Of a stretch of DNA of 64,000 nucleotides, positions 1 through 8,681 are shown in pieces; the stretch's first letter is position 1, and every line of letters starts with the position of its first letter. Source of the DNA: Xanthobacteraceae bacterium (GTDB lineage: Bacteria; Pseudomonadota; Alphaproteobacteria; Rhizobiales; Xanthobacteraceae). The position numbers and the translations under genes were made by a program. The notes under the pieces were generated by a model that saw only the letters and a program-made list of their open reading frames with translations, was not told the origin of the DNA and ran no database searches. The DNA is taken from positions 1,138,007 through 1,202,006 of the forward strand of contig JAHBZE010000002.1 of NCBI GenBank assembly GCA_019635585.1, in the 5' to 3' direction.

Positions 1-52
1 GGCATCCTGCCCGCCGCCGCTTTAGGATCAGGCAAAATCGGGAGGTGAAGGC

Positions 53-263
53 ATGTTCGGGGCGGTGGCCGGTGGCGCAATGGGCGGGCTTAGGCGCCGT
101 GGTCGGGGCGCTGTTTCAGATCGTCCAGATCGTCAATCTGGGCCTGCTTTCGCAGGGCTATGCCTATGCCTCCGGCCGCATCCTGGGCGGCCTCGTGGTC
201 GGCGCGGCCTTCGGGGCGCTCCTCGCCTTCCTTCGGAACCAGATCGCCGGGTTGAAACGCTGA
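53..263 (+). CDS. Small two-helix membrane protein, probable frameshift near start
   Basis: The protein has no recognised family. It is about 70 residues with two hydrophobic stretches (roughly residues 13-35 and 46-63) separated by a Gly/Tyr-rich turn, and it ends in a short basic tail, so it is probably an inner-membrane protein. The frame carrying these helices is open from upstream, and its only start-like codon is a GTG at 45. That GTG lies inside a good Shine-Dalgarno (GGAGG, 41-45) which is ideally spaced from the ATG at 53, but the ATG is in another frame. Removing one G from the GGGG run at 59-62 would join the ATG to the membrane frame (M-F-G-R-W-P). I therefore infer a one-base indel, either natural or a sequencing error. 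Confidence 0.55.
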
Positions 264-291
264 TCCCGACCCCGCGCGGGGCGACCGGGAT
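263..291 (+). terminator. Inverted repeat after the first gene
   Basis: Outer arms ATCCCG (263-268) and CGGGAT (286-291) enclose the self-complementary CCCCGCGCGGGG (270-281). The hairpin lies just after the first gene's stop codon and before rpsU. There is no T tract behind it, so it may be an intergenic stem rather than an intrinsic terminator. Confidence 0.3.
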
Positions 292-382
292 TGGACAATT
301 TAAGAACCTTCTGATACGCACCCGGCCTCTAGCGGAGCGATTGCCCCGCTTACCCAAAAACCCAGGTTTTCTAGGAGCACAC

Positions 383-700
383 GTGCAGGTTCTCGTTCGC
401 GACAATAACGTCGATCAGGCTCTCAAGGCGCTGAAAAAGAAGATGCAGCGCGAGGGCATTTTCCGCGAAATGAAGCTGCGCGGCCACTACGAAAAGCCGT
501 CCGAAAAGAAAGCCCGCGAGAAGGCGGAAGCCGTGCGCCGTGCGCGCAAGCTTGCCCGCAAGAAATTGCAGCGCGAAGGCCTGCTCCCCTCGAAGCCCGC
601 GAAGCCGGCCTTCGGTGCGGGCGGTGCTCGTGGCGGTGCCGGCGGCAATCGTGGTGGCGGTCAGGGCGGCGGCTTCGGTTCGCGGCCCCCGCGCAGCTAA
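383..700 (+). CDS. rpsU: 30S ribosomal protein S21
   Basis: S21 is a basic protein of the small ribosomal subunit that sits near the anti-Shine-Dalgarno end of 16S rRNA and helps initiation. The predicted product is 105 residues and begins [20 protein letters not shown], the S21 signature. A basic helical stretch follows ([21 protein letters not shown]). The last 30 or so residues are a Gly/Ala/Arg/Asn-rich low-complexity tail; extended tails of this kind occur in alphaproteobacterial S21. The start is a GTG preceded by AGGAG (373-377) at normal spacing. A longer frame from 53 exists, but its first 110 residues are unlike any S21. A strong terminator follows directly, so the gene is probably transcribed alone. 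Confidence 0.95.
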   Translation: MQVLVRDNNVDQALKALKKKMQREGIFREMKLRGHYEKPSEKKAREKAEAVRRARKLARKKLQREGLLPSKPAKPAFGAGGARGGAGGNRGGGQGGGFGSRPPRS

Positions 701-721
701 GCTCTACGAAATCGAAATACG

Positions 722-757
722 AAACGGGCGGCCTGATGGGCCGCCCGTTTTGTTTTG
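722..757 (+). terminator. Rho-independent terminator after rpsU
   Basis: A 12-bp stem (AAACGGGCGGCC, 722-733, with GGCCGCCCGTTT, 739-750) has a 5-nt loop and is followed by TGTTTTG. It lies between rpsU and the convergent pnt operon. The A-rich left flank means it could also stop transcription arriving on the minus strand. Confidence 0.85.
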
Positions 758-783
758 TCCGTTCGTTAGTCGGTTGAGCGGCG

Positions 784-2172
784 TTAGAGCGCCTTAACGA
801 TGTTCTCCACCATCTTCTTCGCGTCGGCGAACAGCATCATGGTGTTATCCTTGAAGAAGAGTTCGTTTTCGACACCGGCATAGCCCGAGCCCATGCCGCG
901 CTTGATGAAAAGCACAGTCTTCGCCTTTTCGACGTCGAGCACCGGCATGCCGAAGATCGGCGATTTCGGATCGGTCTTGGCGGAAGGATTGGTCACGTCG
1001 TTCGCGCCGATCACGAAGGCGACGTCGGCCTGCGCAAATTCGGAGGTTGATGTCTTCGAGCTCAGACACTTCGTCGTAGGGCACCGTTGGCTTCGGCGAG
1101 TAGCACGTTCATGTGCTTGGCATGCGGCACGACCGGATGGATCGCGTATTTCACGCTCGACGCCTTCTTCTTTCAGCTTGTCCGCCATTTCGCGCGGCGC
1201 GTGGCTCTCTTCGCGCCATTCACTGTTACCGTAACCTGGTACGATGGTGACCTTCTGTTTGCATTCTTCCGCTGATGTAGGCGCGTCTTCTGCCGAGCCC
1301 TGCTTCACCGGGAGCGCGTCTCGACTGTGCCACTGGCTGCCCGAAGTCTCGCCGCCGAAGCCACCGAGGATGACCGGTGGGCTCCGGTTCGTCCCCGCCA
1401 CTTTATGATGTAGGACAGGATCGCCGGACGAACCGACCAGCGCGCCGGTGTGATCAGCGCCGCATTGCCGAGCGTGAAGCCGATGCCGGCGGCATTTCTT
1501 GAAGTACGAGTTCCAGCATCGGACCACGACCGGCATGTCCGCGCCGCCGATCGAATGGATGATCAAGCACGCCGAAAACGAAGGCGAACAGCACGATCAG
1601 CCGAAATCGATATGGCTCTCGAAACCACGAGCCCGTAGATGAAGAACACGATCGCTGCCGCGAGCGCGGTAATGATAATGTGGCGGAACGGCAGAATGAT
1701 CGGCGCCCCGACATCTTGCTGCATTCAGCTTCGCGGTGCGATCACCGAACCGGTGAACGTAATCGCGCCGATCGCGGCACCGAGCGCCATTTCGACGAGC
1801 GAGCCCTTCGCGATCCGGACTACCGCACCGATGCGAAAGCCGAAGGCGCGTAGAGCGCGCCGGCTGCGGCCAGCACAGCCGCAGAGGCCACCAGCGAAGT
1901 GGAACGCCGCGACCAGTTACGGCATCTGCGTCATCGCGATCTTGCGCGCCATCACGGCCAATCGCGCCGCCGATGGCAAGGCCGCCGATCACCAGCGCCC
2001 AGCCGATGGCATCCGACAACGGCGACCATGACGTGGTGCCGATCGCGATCGCCATGCCGGTCATGCCGAAAAGTTGCCCTGCCGCGAGGTGTCGGGTGCG
2101 ACAACCCGCGCAACGCGAGAATGAAGGGAACGCCCGCGACGAGATAAGAAGTGCGACGATGTCCGCGCTCAT
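784..2172 (-). pseudogene. pntB: NAD(P)+ transhydrogenase beta subunit PntB, multiply frameshifted
   Basis: PntB is the membrane and NADP(H)-binding subunit of the proton-translocating transhydrogenase. Conserved pieces appear in order but in different frames: the start MSADIVALL (from 2172), LVAGVPFILALRGLSHP, a membrane segment, IGGADMPVVV, TGALVGSSG, VILGGFGGET, PVKQGSAEDA, REMADKLKEEGVE, MPYDEVSELEDIN, and finally EFAQADVAFVIGANDVTNP to the stop at 784, which is uninterrupted. Examples of the lesions are one missing T near the start, an inserted G before the PYDEV segment and an inserted C before EFAQ. The indels are dense, while the pieces between them remain conserved. This resembles sequence error more than slow decay, but as written the gene cannot encode a full product. 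Confidence 0.85.
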
Positions 2173-2177
2173 GGCTG

Positions 2178-2609
2178 TCACTTCTTCTTCTGGTACATCG
2201 CAAGCATGCGCTGCGTGACGAGCGCCCAGAAGATATTCACCGCCGCCATGATCAACTACCGAAGAAACCGAGGATGCGCGCCACCACGCACCCGCCGGCA
2301 TCGCCTGCGAGCGGCACGCCGACTGCACCAGAGCGCGCCGACCACGATCACCGAGGAGATCGCGTTCGTGACCGACATCAGCGGCGTATGCAGCGCCGGC
2401 GTCACCGACCACACGACGTAGTAGCCGACGAAGCAGGCCAGCACGAAAATCGAAACCTGGAAGATGAAGGGGCTTGCGGCGTTGGCGGCACTCGCCGTTG
2501 TGCGCACGCCTTCCGGCAGAACGCTCTGGTCATGCAGCATGTATTGATAAAAGCCGTCCGAACAGGCCGAGAGTGCGAAGGTAACGAAATCAGCGAAATG
2601 TTCGATCAT
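2178..2609 (-). pseudogene. pntAB: Transhydrogenase alpha subunit part 2 (PntAB), frameshifted
   Basis: This is the small membrane subunit of the split alphaproteobacterial transhydrogenase. The N-terminal part is intact from the ATG at 2609 and carries two membrane helices (about residues 45-65 and 70-95, including [18 protein letters not shown] and the following [14 protein letters not shown]). The frame is then lost near 2330. The expected continuation ([17 protein letters not shown], then MAAVNIFWALVTQRMLAMY and QKKK before the TGA at 2178-2180) is visible in other frames. At least two indels lie within about 70 bp, contiguous with those in pntB. The stop falls 5 bp before the pntB start, so the two genes would be translationally close in an undamaged operon. 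Confidence 0.8.
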
Positions 2610-2614
2610 CTTCG

Positions 2615-3736
2615 CTATCCCTTCTTGAAATTCGGATGGACGACCGCGCCGTCTTTGGTGAGCAGCGTCGCCTTGATCAGCTCGTCGTCGTAATTCGGCG
2701 CGAACTTCTTTTCCTTGTCGAACATGGTCTCGACGAAGGCGAAGAGGTTCTTCGCGTAAAGCGCCGACGCGGTGGCGGCGAGCCGCCCCGGCACGTTCAG
2801 GTGGCCCACGATCTTGACCCCGTTCACGTCGGCGATCTTGCCGGGCTCTGCGCCCTCGACGTTGCCGCCGCGCTCGACTGCAAGATCGACGATCACCGAA
2901 CCCGGCTTCATCGACGCGACCATTTCCTTGGTCACCAGCTTCGGCGCCGGACGGCCCGGAATGAGCGCCGTCGTGATCACGATGTCCTGCTTCTTGATGT
3001 GATCGGCGGTAAGGGCTGCCTGCTTCGCCTGATACTCTTTCGACATTTCCTTGGCGTAGCCGCCCGCGGTCTGCGCGTTCTTGAATTCCTCGTCTTCGAC
3101 CGCGAGGAATTTCGCACCCAAGCTCTCGACCTGCTCCTTGGTGGCGGGGCGCACGTCGGTCGCGGTCACCACCGCGCCCATGCGCCGCGCGGTCGCGATC
3201 GCCTGCAGGCCCGCGACGCCGACGCCCATGATGAAGATGCGCGCAGCAGGAACGGTGCCGGCCGCCGTCATCATCATCGGCAGCGCACGGCCGAATTCGG
3301 CGGCACCGTCGACCACCGCGCGATAGCCCGCGAGGTTGGCCTGCGAAGAGAGCACGTCCATCACCTGCGCGCGGGTGATGCGCGGCATGAACTCCATCGC
3401 AAACGCGTTGACCTTCGCCGCCGCCATGTCGGCGACCGCGGCCTCATTGCCGTAGGGATCCATGATCGAAATGACGAGCGCGCCGGGCTTGTAGCTGCCG
3501 AGTTCGGCTTTCGCCGGGCGTCGCACCTTCAGCACGATGTCGGCGTCCTTCACGACGCCGGCGCCCACTTCGGCGCCGGCCGCGGCATAGTCCGCATCGA
3601 GAATGCCGGACTTTACACCCGCACCCTTCTCGACGGCGACTTTCGCGCCGAGGCCCACGTAACGCTTGACGGTATCGGGCGTCGCCGCGACGCGCGGCTC
3701 GCCCTGTTCGGTTTCAGCCGGAATCGCGATCTTCAT
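2615..3736 (-). CDS. pntAA: NAD(P) transhydrogenase alpha subunit part 1 (PntAA)
   Basis: This is the soluble NAD(H)-binding component of the proton-pumping transhydrogenase, which moves hydride from NADH to NADP+ using the proton gradient. The 373-residue product starts [20 protein letters not shown], typical of the alanine dehydrogenase/PNT N-terminal domain. The Rossmann NAD site [19 protein letters not shown] lies in the middle, and the domain ends with the loop VESLGAKFL. The length fits the split alphaproteobacterial form, in which the membrane helices are a separate gene (PntAB). The start at 3736 was chosen over an upstream in-frame codon (3814) because it matches family N-termini and leaves room for the small gene upstream. 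It lies 5 bp before pntAB and 20 bp after the oxidase subunit IV gene. It is intact, unlike its two downstream partners. Confidence 0.95.
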   Translation of the reverse strand: MKIAIPAETEQGEPRVAATPDTVKRYVGLGAKVAVEKGAGVKSGILDADYAAAGAEVGAGVVKDADIVLKVRRPAKAELGSYKPGALVISIMDPYGNEAAVADMAAAKVNAFAMEFMPRITRAQVMDVLSSQANLAGYRAVVDGAAEFGRALPMMMTAAGTVPAARIFIMGVGVAGLQAIATARRMGAVVTATDVRPATKEQVESLGAKFLAVEDEEFKNAQTAGGYAKEMSKEYQAKQAALTADHIKKQDIVITTALIPGRPAPKLVTKEMVASMKPGSVIVDLAVERGGNVEGAEPGKIADVNGVKIVGHLNVPGRLAATASALYAKNLFAFVETMFDKEKKFAPNYDDELIKATLLTKDGAVVHPNFKKG

Positions 3737-3756
3737 GGCGTGTTCGCCCAGATTTT

Positions 3757-3909
3757 TTAGGTGAGGAACCAGAACATCAGGAACATGATGACGGCGTTGA
3801 TGATGACGCCCCATTTCACCAGCGTGACGAACAGATCGTAAGTGTGTTCGTGCTCGCCGTAGTCATTGCCCTTGGCGGTGCCGTACTCGGTCTTGCCGTG
3901 ACTGGCCAT
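3757..3909 (-). CDS. aa3-type cytochrome c oxidase subunit IV
   Basis: This 50-residue protein begins MASHGKTEYGTAKGNDYGEH and continues with a single membrane helix (VKWGVIINAVIMFLMFWF) to its C terminus. This layout is that of the small bacterial aa3 oxidase subunit IV family (PF07835), a one-helix accessory subunit of the cytochrome c oxidase. It is the first gene of the pnt operon, 20 bp upstream of pntAA on the same strand. Because the same small gene is often found beside pnt genes in Hyphomicrobiales, its product may associate with either complex. The family assignment rests on the His/Tyr-rich N terminus and the helix position, not on a search. Confidence 0.85.
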   Translation of the reverse strand: MASHGKTEYGTAKGNDYGEHEHTYDLFVTLVKWGVIINAVIMFLMFWFLT

Positions 3910-3986
3910 TTTTCTCAGTCCCCAATTCCCGGAAGAATTCTAGGTTTGAATTAGCGGAAAGCGCCGGAACGGGCAAATAGCCCGGC

Positions 3987-5375
3987 TCAAGCTGCGGCCG
4001 GAAGTCCCGCCCCGGAAAGCGCGGCCGCCTGGCGGGCCGCGACCTTTTCCACCGAGAAATCGCGGATCGCATCCTCGAACAGCCGATGGAAATTCAATTC
4101 CGCCCGCAGATGCAGGAAGACGCCGCCGAGACCGATGGCCGCACGGTCCATGAACACGAATTCGCGCGGCACGGTCACGGGACCGAATTCGCGCATCGCC
4201 TGCTTCACGCGACCCGCTTCGCGGCGGCCATATTGCGCGGGCGCGACCCCGTCCGCGATGGTGCGCACGCGATCGTCCATCAAGGGGCCGTAGATGAAGC
4301 GCGCCCAGATGTTCAGCGCCTCGATCATGGGTCTGGAGAGATTCTTGAAGCCCCACACCTGATAGGCGGCGACGATCCGGTCTTCATCGTTTTCAAGTAA
4401 CCCGCGATAGAGATCGACCACGCCGCCGACGAACCGCGGCGGGAAAATCCGGATGCAGCCGTAATCGAGCAGATTGATGCCCTGCGGTGCGCCGTTCTCC
4501 TCGAACACGGTGTAGTTGCCGAGATGCGGGTCGCCGTGGATCACGCCGTGACGCGCGAACGGCAGCCACCAGGCATGAAACATCGCCTTCGCGATTTGAT
4601 TGCGCGTTTCGAGATCGCGCTCCTTATAAGCAAGCAGCTTCTTGCCCTCGAGCCATTCGAGTGTGAGCAGCCGGCCCGTAGAAAGTTCGGACCGCACCTG
4701 CGGCACGCGCACCTCGGGAACGTCGGCCAGCATCTCTTTATATAGCGCCGCGTGTTTCGCTTCGCGGCGGTAGTCGAGTTCCTCGCGAAGCCGTGCGCCG
4801 ATCTCCTCTTGAATCTCGCGCGTATCGATCTCGGGCGACATGCGGCGGAAGATCGACATGATCATGCCGAGTTGTTTCAGGTCGGCTTCCACCGCCGACT
4901 GCATGTCGGGATATTGGAGCTTGGCCGCGACTTCCATGCCGTCGAGCGTTTTCGCGCGATGCACCTGCCCGAGCGACGCGGCCGCGGCCGGCGTCTTGGT
5001 GAAGGCGCCGAATTTCTTTTCCCAATCCGGACCAAGTTCGGCGGCCATGCGCCGCTTCACGAACGGCCAGCCCATCGGCGGCGCTTCGGATTGCAGCTTG
5101 GAAAGTTCGGAGGCGTATTCGGCAGGCAGCGCGTCGGGAATGGTAGAAAGAAGTTGCGCCACTTTCATCAGCGGGCCTTTCAGCCCGCCGAGGGCCGCGG
5201 CGAGCGAGGCCGCGTTGTTCGCGCGATCGCCGCTGACGCCGAGGAAGCGCTGGCTTGCGATTTTCGCCGCGACGCCGCCAACATTCGCGCCGACGCGCGC
5301 ATAACGGCTCGCCCGCGCCGAGAAGCGGTTGCGCTCCTGATCTTTCCCGTTCGGATCCTTCGGCTCGTCAGCCAA
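3987..5375 (-). CDS. ABC1/UbiB (AarF)-family atypical kinase
   Basis: This 462-residue protein belongs to the ABC1 (ADCK/UbiB) atypical kinase family, which is linked to ubiquinone synthesis. The hallmarks are a KVAQ version of the KxGQ motif (in LMKVAQLLSTIPDALP, near residue 73), the Ala-rich nucleotide loop AAAASLGQVHRAK, the catalytic HGDPHLGNY, and LLDYG in the metal-binding position of the protein-kinase DFG. There are no C-terminal membrane helices, so it resembles the ADCK-like branch rather than E. coli UbiB itself. Its start overlaps the end of the next upstream gene by 8 bp (5368-5375), so the two are probably co-transcribed. Its substrate cannot be inferred from the sequence. Confidence 0.9.
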   Translation of the reverse strand: MADEPKDPNGKDQERNRFSARASRYARVGANVGGVAAKIASQRFLGVSGDRANNAASLAAALGGLKGPLMKVAQLLSTIPDALPAEYASELSKLQSEAPPMGWPFVKRRMAAELGPDWEKKFGAFTKTPAAAASLGQVHRAKTLDGMEVAAKLQYPDMQSAVEADLKQLGMIMSIFRRMSPEIDTREIQEEIGARLREELDYRREAKHAALYKEMLADVPEVRVPQVRSELSTGRLLTLEWLEGKKLLAYKERDLETRNQIAKAMFHAWWLPFARHGVIHGDPHLGNYTVFEENGAPQGINLLDYGCIRIFPPRFVGGVVDLYRGLLENDEDRIVAAYQVWGFKNLSRPMIEALNIWARFIYGPLMDDRVRTIADGVAPAQYGRREAGRVKQAMREFGPVTVPREFVFMDRAAIGLGGVFLHLRAELNFHRLFEDAIRDFSVEKVAARQAAALSGAGLPAAA

Positions 5376-6285
5376 GCGCCTTGCCTCTCTTATGCAGCGC
5401 GTCGGCTGCCTTCATTCCCTCACGAACGTCCGAAGCGGAAGCCGGTTCACCGCCCGCCTTGCGGATGATCGCAACTGCTTCTTCCACGAGCTTTTGGTTG
5501 GTTTGTGGCGCGCCCCAGGGCATGTCCTCGAGACCCACCCGTACATGCCCTTCCCGCTCCACCGTCGAAGGAATGAGCGGACGGATATCGACGCCTAGAC
5601 CCGCGATCATCCACGGATAGCCGCCCGCGACCTCGCGCAGGAGCGCGAGATGCGCGTCGAGATGCACGGGCTTCGGCGGAAAGCCGAAGGTGAATTCCTC
5701 GGCGAACATGAAGCGGTAGATCGGCGACGGCACCCGCATCATGGCCTTTGCGGAAGCCGCCCCCATGCGCGTGAAGCCCGGCTCATAGATCGCGTAGCTC
5801 GGATTGACCTGATAGTCGGCGCAAATCCGCATGCCTTCGAGAAAATGATCGTCCGGATTCTGATAGACGAAGCCGGGCGCGAGTTTCGCGACATCGTCGA
5901 AGCGCGCGAAATTGCATGACCCCGGATCGACCACGCCCCATTCCACGAGCCCGCGCTTCGCAAGTTCCTCGAGATGTCCGTAGCGCTCGGCGGCAGTCTT
6001 CATCGCGCCGTTCGCGTAGCTCGAACCCGCGATCGGAATCGTCGGATAGATGATCGCGTCGCACGCGGCACGGATGCCTTCGATCGCTTTTGCGTAGAGT
6101 TGCCAGTCGTCCTTTTGCTGCCCGGTCGCTTCGTCATAGACATGCAGATGCACGATCGCGGCGCCCGCTTTCGCGGCCGCAATGCCATCGGCGATAATTT
6201 CTTTTGTTGAAACGGGGATTCCTGGTTGGCGCGCCTTGCCCCAAGGCCCGTTGATCGCGGCCTCGATCCAGACTTTATGCGCCAT
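5368..6285 (-). CDS. BKACE-family enzyme (3-keto-5-aminohexanoate cleavage-like)
   Basis: This 305-residue protein is a beta-keto acid cleavage enzyme (DUF849/BKACE): a zinc TIM barrel that condenses a beta-keto acid with acetyl-CoA to give acetoacetate and a new CoA ester. It shows the N-terminal WIEAAINGPWGK, the metal-ligand pair in AAIVHLHVYD, a later PVHLDAHLALL segment, and the C-terminal HVRVGLEDMPWG typical of the family. The substrate of the family varies and cannot be read from the sequence; lysine fermentation (Kce) is only the founding example. It overlaps the ABC1 kinase gene by 8 bp. A short 62-bp gap separates it from the upstream hypothetical gene on the same strand. Confidence 0.85.
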   Translation of the reverse strand: MAHKVWIEAAINGPWGKARQPGIPVSTKEIIADGIAAAKAGAAIVHLHVYDEATGQQKDDWQLYAKAIEGIRAACDAIIYPTIPIAGSSYANGAMKTAAERYGHLEELAKRGLVEWGVVDPGSCNFARFDDVAKLAPGFVYQNPDDHFLEGMRICADYQVNPSYAIYEPGFTRMGAASAKAMMRVPSPIYRFMFAEEFTFGFPPKPVHLDAHLALLREVAGGYPWMIAGLGVDIRPLIPSTVEREGHVRVGLEDMPWGAPQTNQKLVEEAVAIIRKAGGEPASASDVREGMKAADALHKRGKALG

Positions 6286-6347
6286 CGGTTTCGCTCCCGG
6301 ATATTTTCTGGCGCGAGACTATCGCACGGGATTTCGGATCGCGCCTG

Positions 6348-6803
6348 CTATTTGAAATTCAACCCAGCGTCGTTCCGGAGCGCGCAGGCCGATTTGAAAT
6401 CCGGGTTACCCGTGAAATTCGGCAGCCGCCGCGAGCGGATGCTGAAGCGATTGGTGAGGATCACGAGCGCGATCTCGCCGCGCGGCACGTTGCCAGTATA
6501 GATCCATGAGCGCAGCTGCTGCACCTTCGGCACCCGCAGCCGGTTCTTCTGCACGAAGCGGCGCAGGACTTGTTGCGGGCTTTCACCCGGTCCCACGAGG
6601 CAGAGCGCAAACCAGTTGCCGCCGTTCACCGCGATCACGCTGACGCTCGAGCGGTTTTCCTTGCGCGCCGCGCCGAATTCCTCCGCGAGGAGCACGCCGT
6701 CGGAATGATCGCGGTCGTCCAGGAACCAGATCTTGTGATCGGCGGCAAAAAAGACCGCAAGCAGAACGAGGATGCCCGCGGCCGGAAAGAAATATCGCTT
6801 CAA
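6348..6803 (-). CDS. Hypothetical protein with N-terminal membrane anchor
   Basis: I do not recognise this 151-residue protein. Residues 1-20 (MKRYFFPAAGILVLLAVFFA) form an uncleaved signal-anchor or signal peptide. The rest is a soluble basic domain of about 125 residues, predicted to be periplasmic. It overlaps the end of the oligoendopeptidase F gene by 4 bp (6800-6803), so it is probably translationally coupled to it and expressed after it. The overlap and shared strand make it a real gene. Its function is unknown, and nothing in the sequence indicates an enzyme. Confidence 0.7.
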   Translation of the reverse strand: MKRYFFPAAGILVLLAVFFAADHKIWFLDDRDHSDGVLLAEEFGAARKENRSSVSVIAVNGGNWFALCLVGPGESPQQVLRRFVQKNRLRVPKVQQLRSWIYTGNVPRGEIALVILTNRFSIRSRRLPNFTGNPDFKSACALRNDAGLNFK

Positions 6804-8632
6804 GCAGCCTTATCCAGTTTCTCGATTTCGTCGATCATGCTCGAAATAAGCTTGAGCCCGGTCTGCCAGAACGACGGATCGCGCGCGTCCAGCCCGAAGG
6901 GTTTGAGCAATTCGGAGTGATGCTTGGTGCCGCCCGCGGCGAGCATCGCGAGATAGCGCTCGGCAAAGCCGCTATCCGCCTTCTCGTAAACCGCATAGAG
7001 CGAATTCACGAGACAGTCGCCGAACGCATAGGCGTAAACATAGAACGGCGCGTGGATGAAGTGGCCGATATAGGCCCAGTAGGTTTCATAGCCCTCGCCG
7101 AGATGGATCGCGGGCCCCAGGCTTTCGCTCTGCACGCTCATCCATAGTTCGGAGACTTTTTCCGGCGTGAGTTCGCCGTTCTTGCGCTCGGTGTGGAGCT
7201 TGCGCTCGAAAGTATAGAAGGCGATCTGGCGCACGACCGTGTTGATCATGTCCTCGACCTTCTGCACCAGCATTGCCTTGCGCTGTGCGGGCTGCGCCTT
7301 CGCAAGCAGGGCGCGAAATGTCAGCATCTCGCCAAACACGGAGGCGGTTTCTGCAAGCGTGAGCGGGGTCGGCGCCATCAGCGCGCCGTTCGGTGCCGCC
7401 AGCACCTGATGCACGCCATGTCCGAGTTCGTGCGCGAGCGTCATCACGTCGCGCGGTTTGCCCATGTAGTTCAATAGCACGTAAGGATGCGCGGACGGTA
7501 CGGTCGGATGCGAGAACGCACCGGACGCCTTGCCCGGACGCACCGGCGCGTCGATCCAGTTTTTATCGAAGAATTGCTTGGCGATATCGGCCATGCGCGG
7601 CGAGAAAGCGGCATAAGCGGAAAGCACCGTCTCGCGCGCTTCGGGCCACGCGATCGTGCGCTGCTCGACTTTCGGCAGCGGCGCGTTGCGGTCCCAGTGC
7701 TCCAGCCGTTCCTTGCCAAACCACTTCGCCTTCATTTTGTAATAGCGGTGCGACAATTGCGGGAACGACGCCCGCACGGCTTCTACCAGCGCGTCCACCA
7801 CTTCGCGCTCTACCCTGTTCGCAAGGTGACGCGAGTCCGCAATATCCTCGAAACCGCGCCAGCGATTGGAGATTTCCAGATCCTTCGCGAGCACGTTGGT
7901 GACCAGCGTGAAGGTGGAGAGGTTCTCCTTGAATACTTTCGCGAGCGCGCCTGCGGCTTTCGCGCGCTTGATCTCGTCGGCGTCCTGCAACAGCGTCAGC
8001 GTCGGTTCCAGCGTGAGGCGCTCGCCATCGATCTCGAAGCGCAGATCCGCGAGCTTCTCGTCGAACAGGCGGATCCATGCCCCGCGCCCGGTGACGGACT
8101 TGTCGTGAAACAAAAGCTCGATCCGGTCCTCGAGCTGATAAGGCTTCTCGCGGCGCGTATCTTCAACCCACGGCCGATAGTGACCGAAGATCGGGTCTTC
8201 CAGCGCGCGCTCGACCAGCGTGTCGTCGATGCGGTTGAGCTCCAGCGTGAAGAACAACAGATGCGAGGACGCGCCGGTGATTTTTTCAATAACGTCGCCG
8301 TAGAACTTGCCGCGCACGGGATCGGAAGTATTGCCCGCGCGCACAAGACCCGCGAAAGAAACGAGCCGGCCCATGAGGTCGTCGATCGCCTCGTAGCGGC
8401 GTATCGCGGCACCGAGCGTCGCGCCGCCCGAAGGCGTGTTCGCGATCTCGCCCAGCTTGCCCTTGAATTCCTTCTCGAACGCGACCGAGTCGGCTTCCGC
8501 GCGGGCTAGATCGGCCTGCACCTTCGGATCGTCGATCGATGCATAGAGGTCGGTCAGATTCCATTCCGGCAGCGCGCCAAGCGGACCGCCGGAAGCGGAC
8601 GAGGAAGCCGGGTTTTCGAAAGCGATTCTCAT
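6800..8632 (-). CDS. pepF: Oligoendopeptidase F (M3 family metallopeptidase)
   Basis: This is a zinc metallopeptidase of family M3 that degrades short peptides in the cytoplasm. The 610-residue length fits PepF/M3B enzymes. The N-terminal helical lobe (residues about 20-390) is followed by the catalytic motif HELGHGVHQ (zinc ligands at His401 and His405), then the downstream Glu ligand in ETASVFGEML. A C-terminal segment has the substrate-binding pattern APFYVYAYAFG. No signal peptide is seen. It is the first gene of a minus-strand run with the anchored hypothetical protein (4-bp overlap). The start at 8632 is the only ATG consistent with the family N terminus (PLGALPEWNLTDLY). Confidence 0.95.
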   Translation of the reverse strand: MRIAFENPASSSASGGPLGALPEWNLTDLYASIDDPKVQADLARAEADSVAFEKEFKGKLGEIANTPSGGATLGAAIRRYEAIDDLMGRLVSFAGLVRAGNTSDPVRGKFYGDVIEKITGASSHLLFFTLELNRIDDTLVERALEDPIFGHYRPWVEDTRREKPYQLEDRIELLFHDKSVTGRGAWIRLFDEKLADLRFEIDGERLTLEPTLTLLQDADEIKRAKAAGALAKVFKENLSTFTLVTNVLAKDLEISNRWRGFEDIADSRHLANRVEREVVDALVEAVRASFPQLSHRYYKMKAKWFGKERLEHWDRNAPLPKVEQRTIAWPEARETVLSAYAAFSPRMADIAKQFFDKNWIDAPVRPGKASGAFSHPTVPSAHPYVLLNYMGKPRDVMTLAHELGHGVHQVLAAPNGALMAPTPLTLAETASVFGEMLTFRALLAKAQPAQRKAMLVQKVEDMINTVVRQIAFYTFERKLHTERKNGELTPEKVSELWMSVQSESLGPAIHLGEGYETYWAYIGHFIHAPFYVYAYAFGDCLVNSLYAVYEKADSGFAERYLAMLAAGGTKHHSELLKPFGLDARDPSFWQTGLKLISSMIDEIEKLDKAA

Positions 8633-8681
8633 CAGGCGAAATCTCCAGACCTTTGAAATCTATCGCACGGCATTCCGGCCC

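Noticed and set aside
784-2609. Programmed frameshifting in pnt genes
   Set aside because: There are far too many indels, in both directions, and no slippery-site plus structure pattern.
2636-3760. 374-residue open frame antisense to pntAA
   Set aside because: Its product is Arg/His-rich without family features, while pntAA is intact on the other strand.
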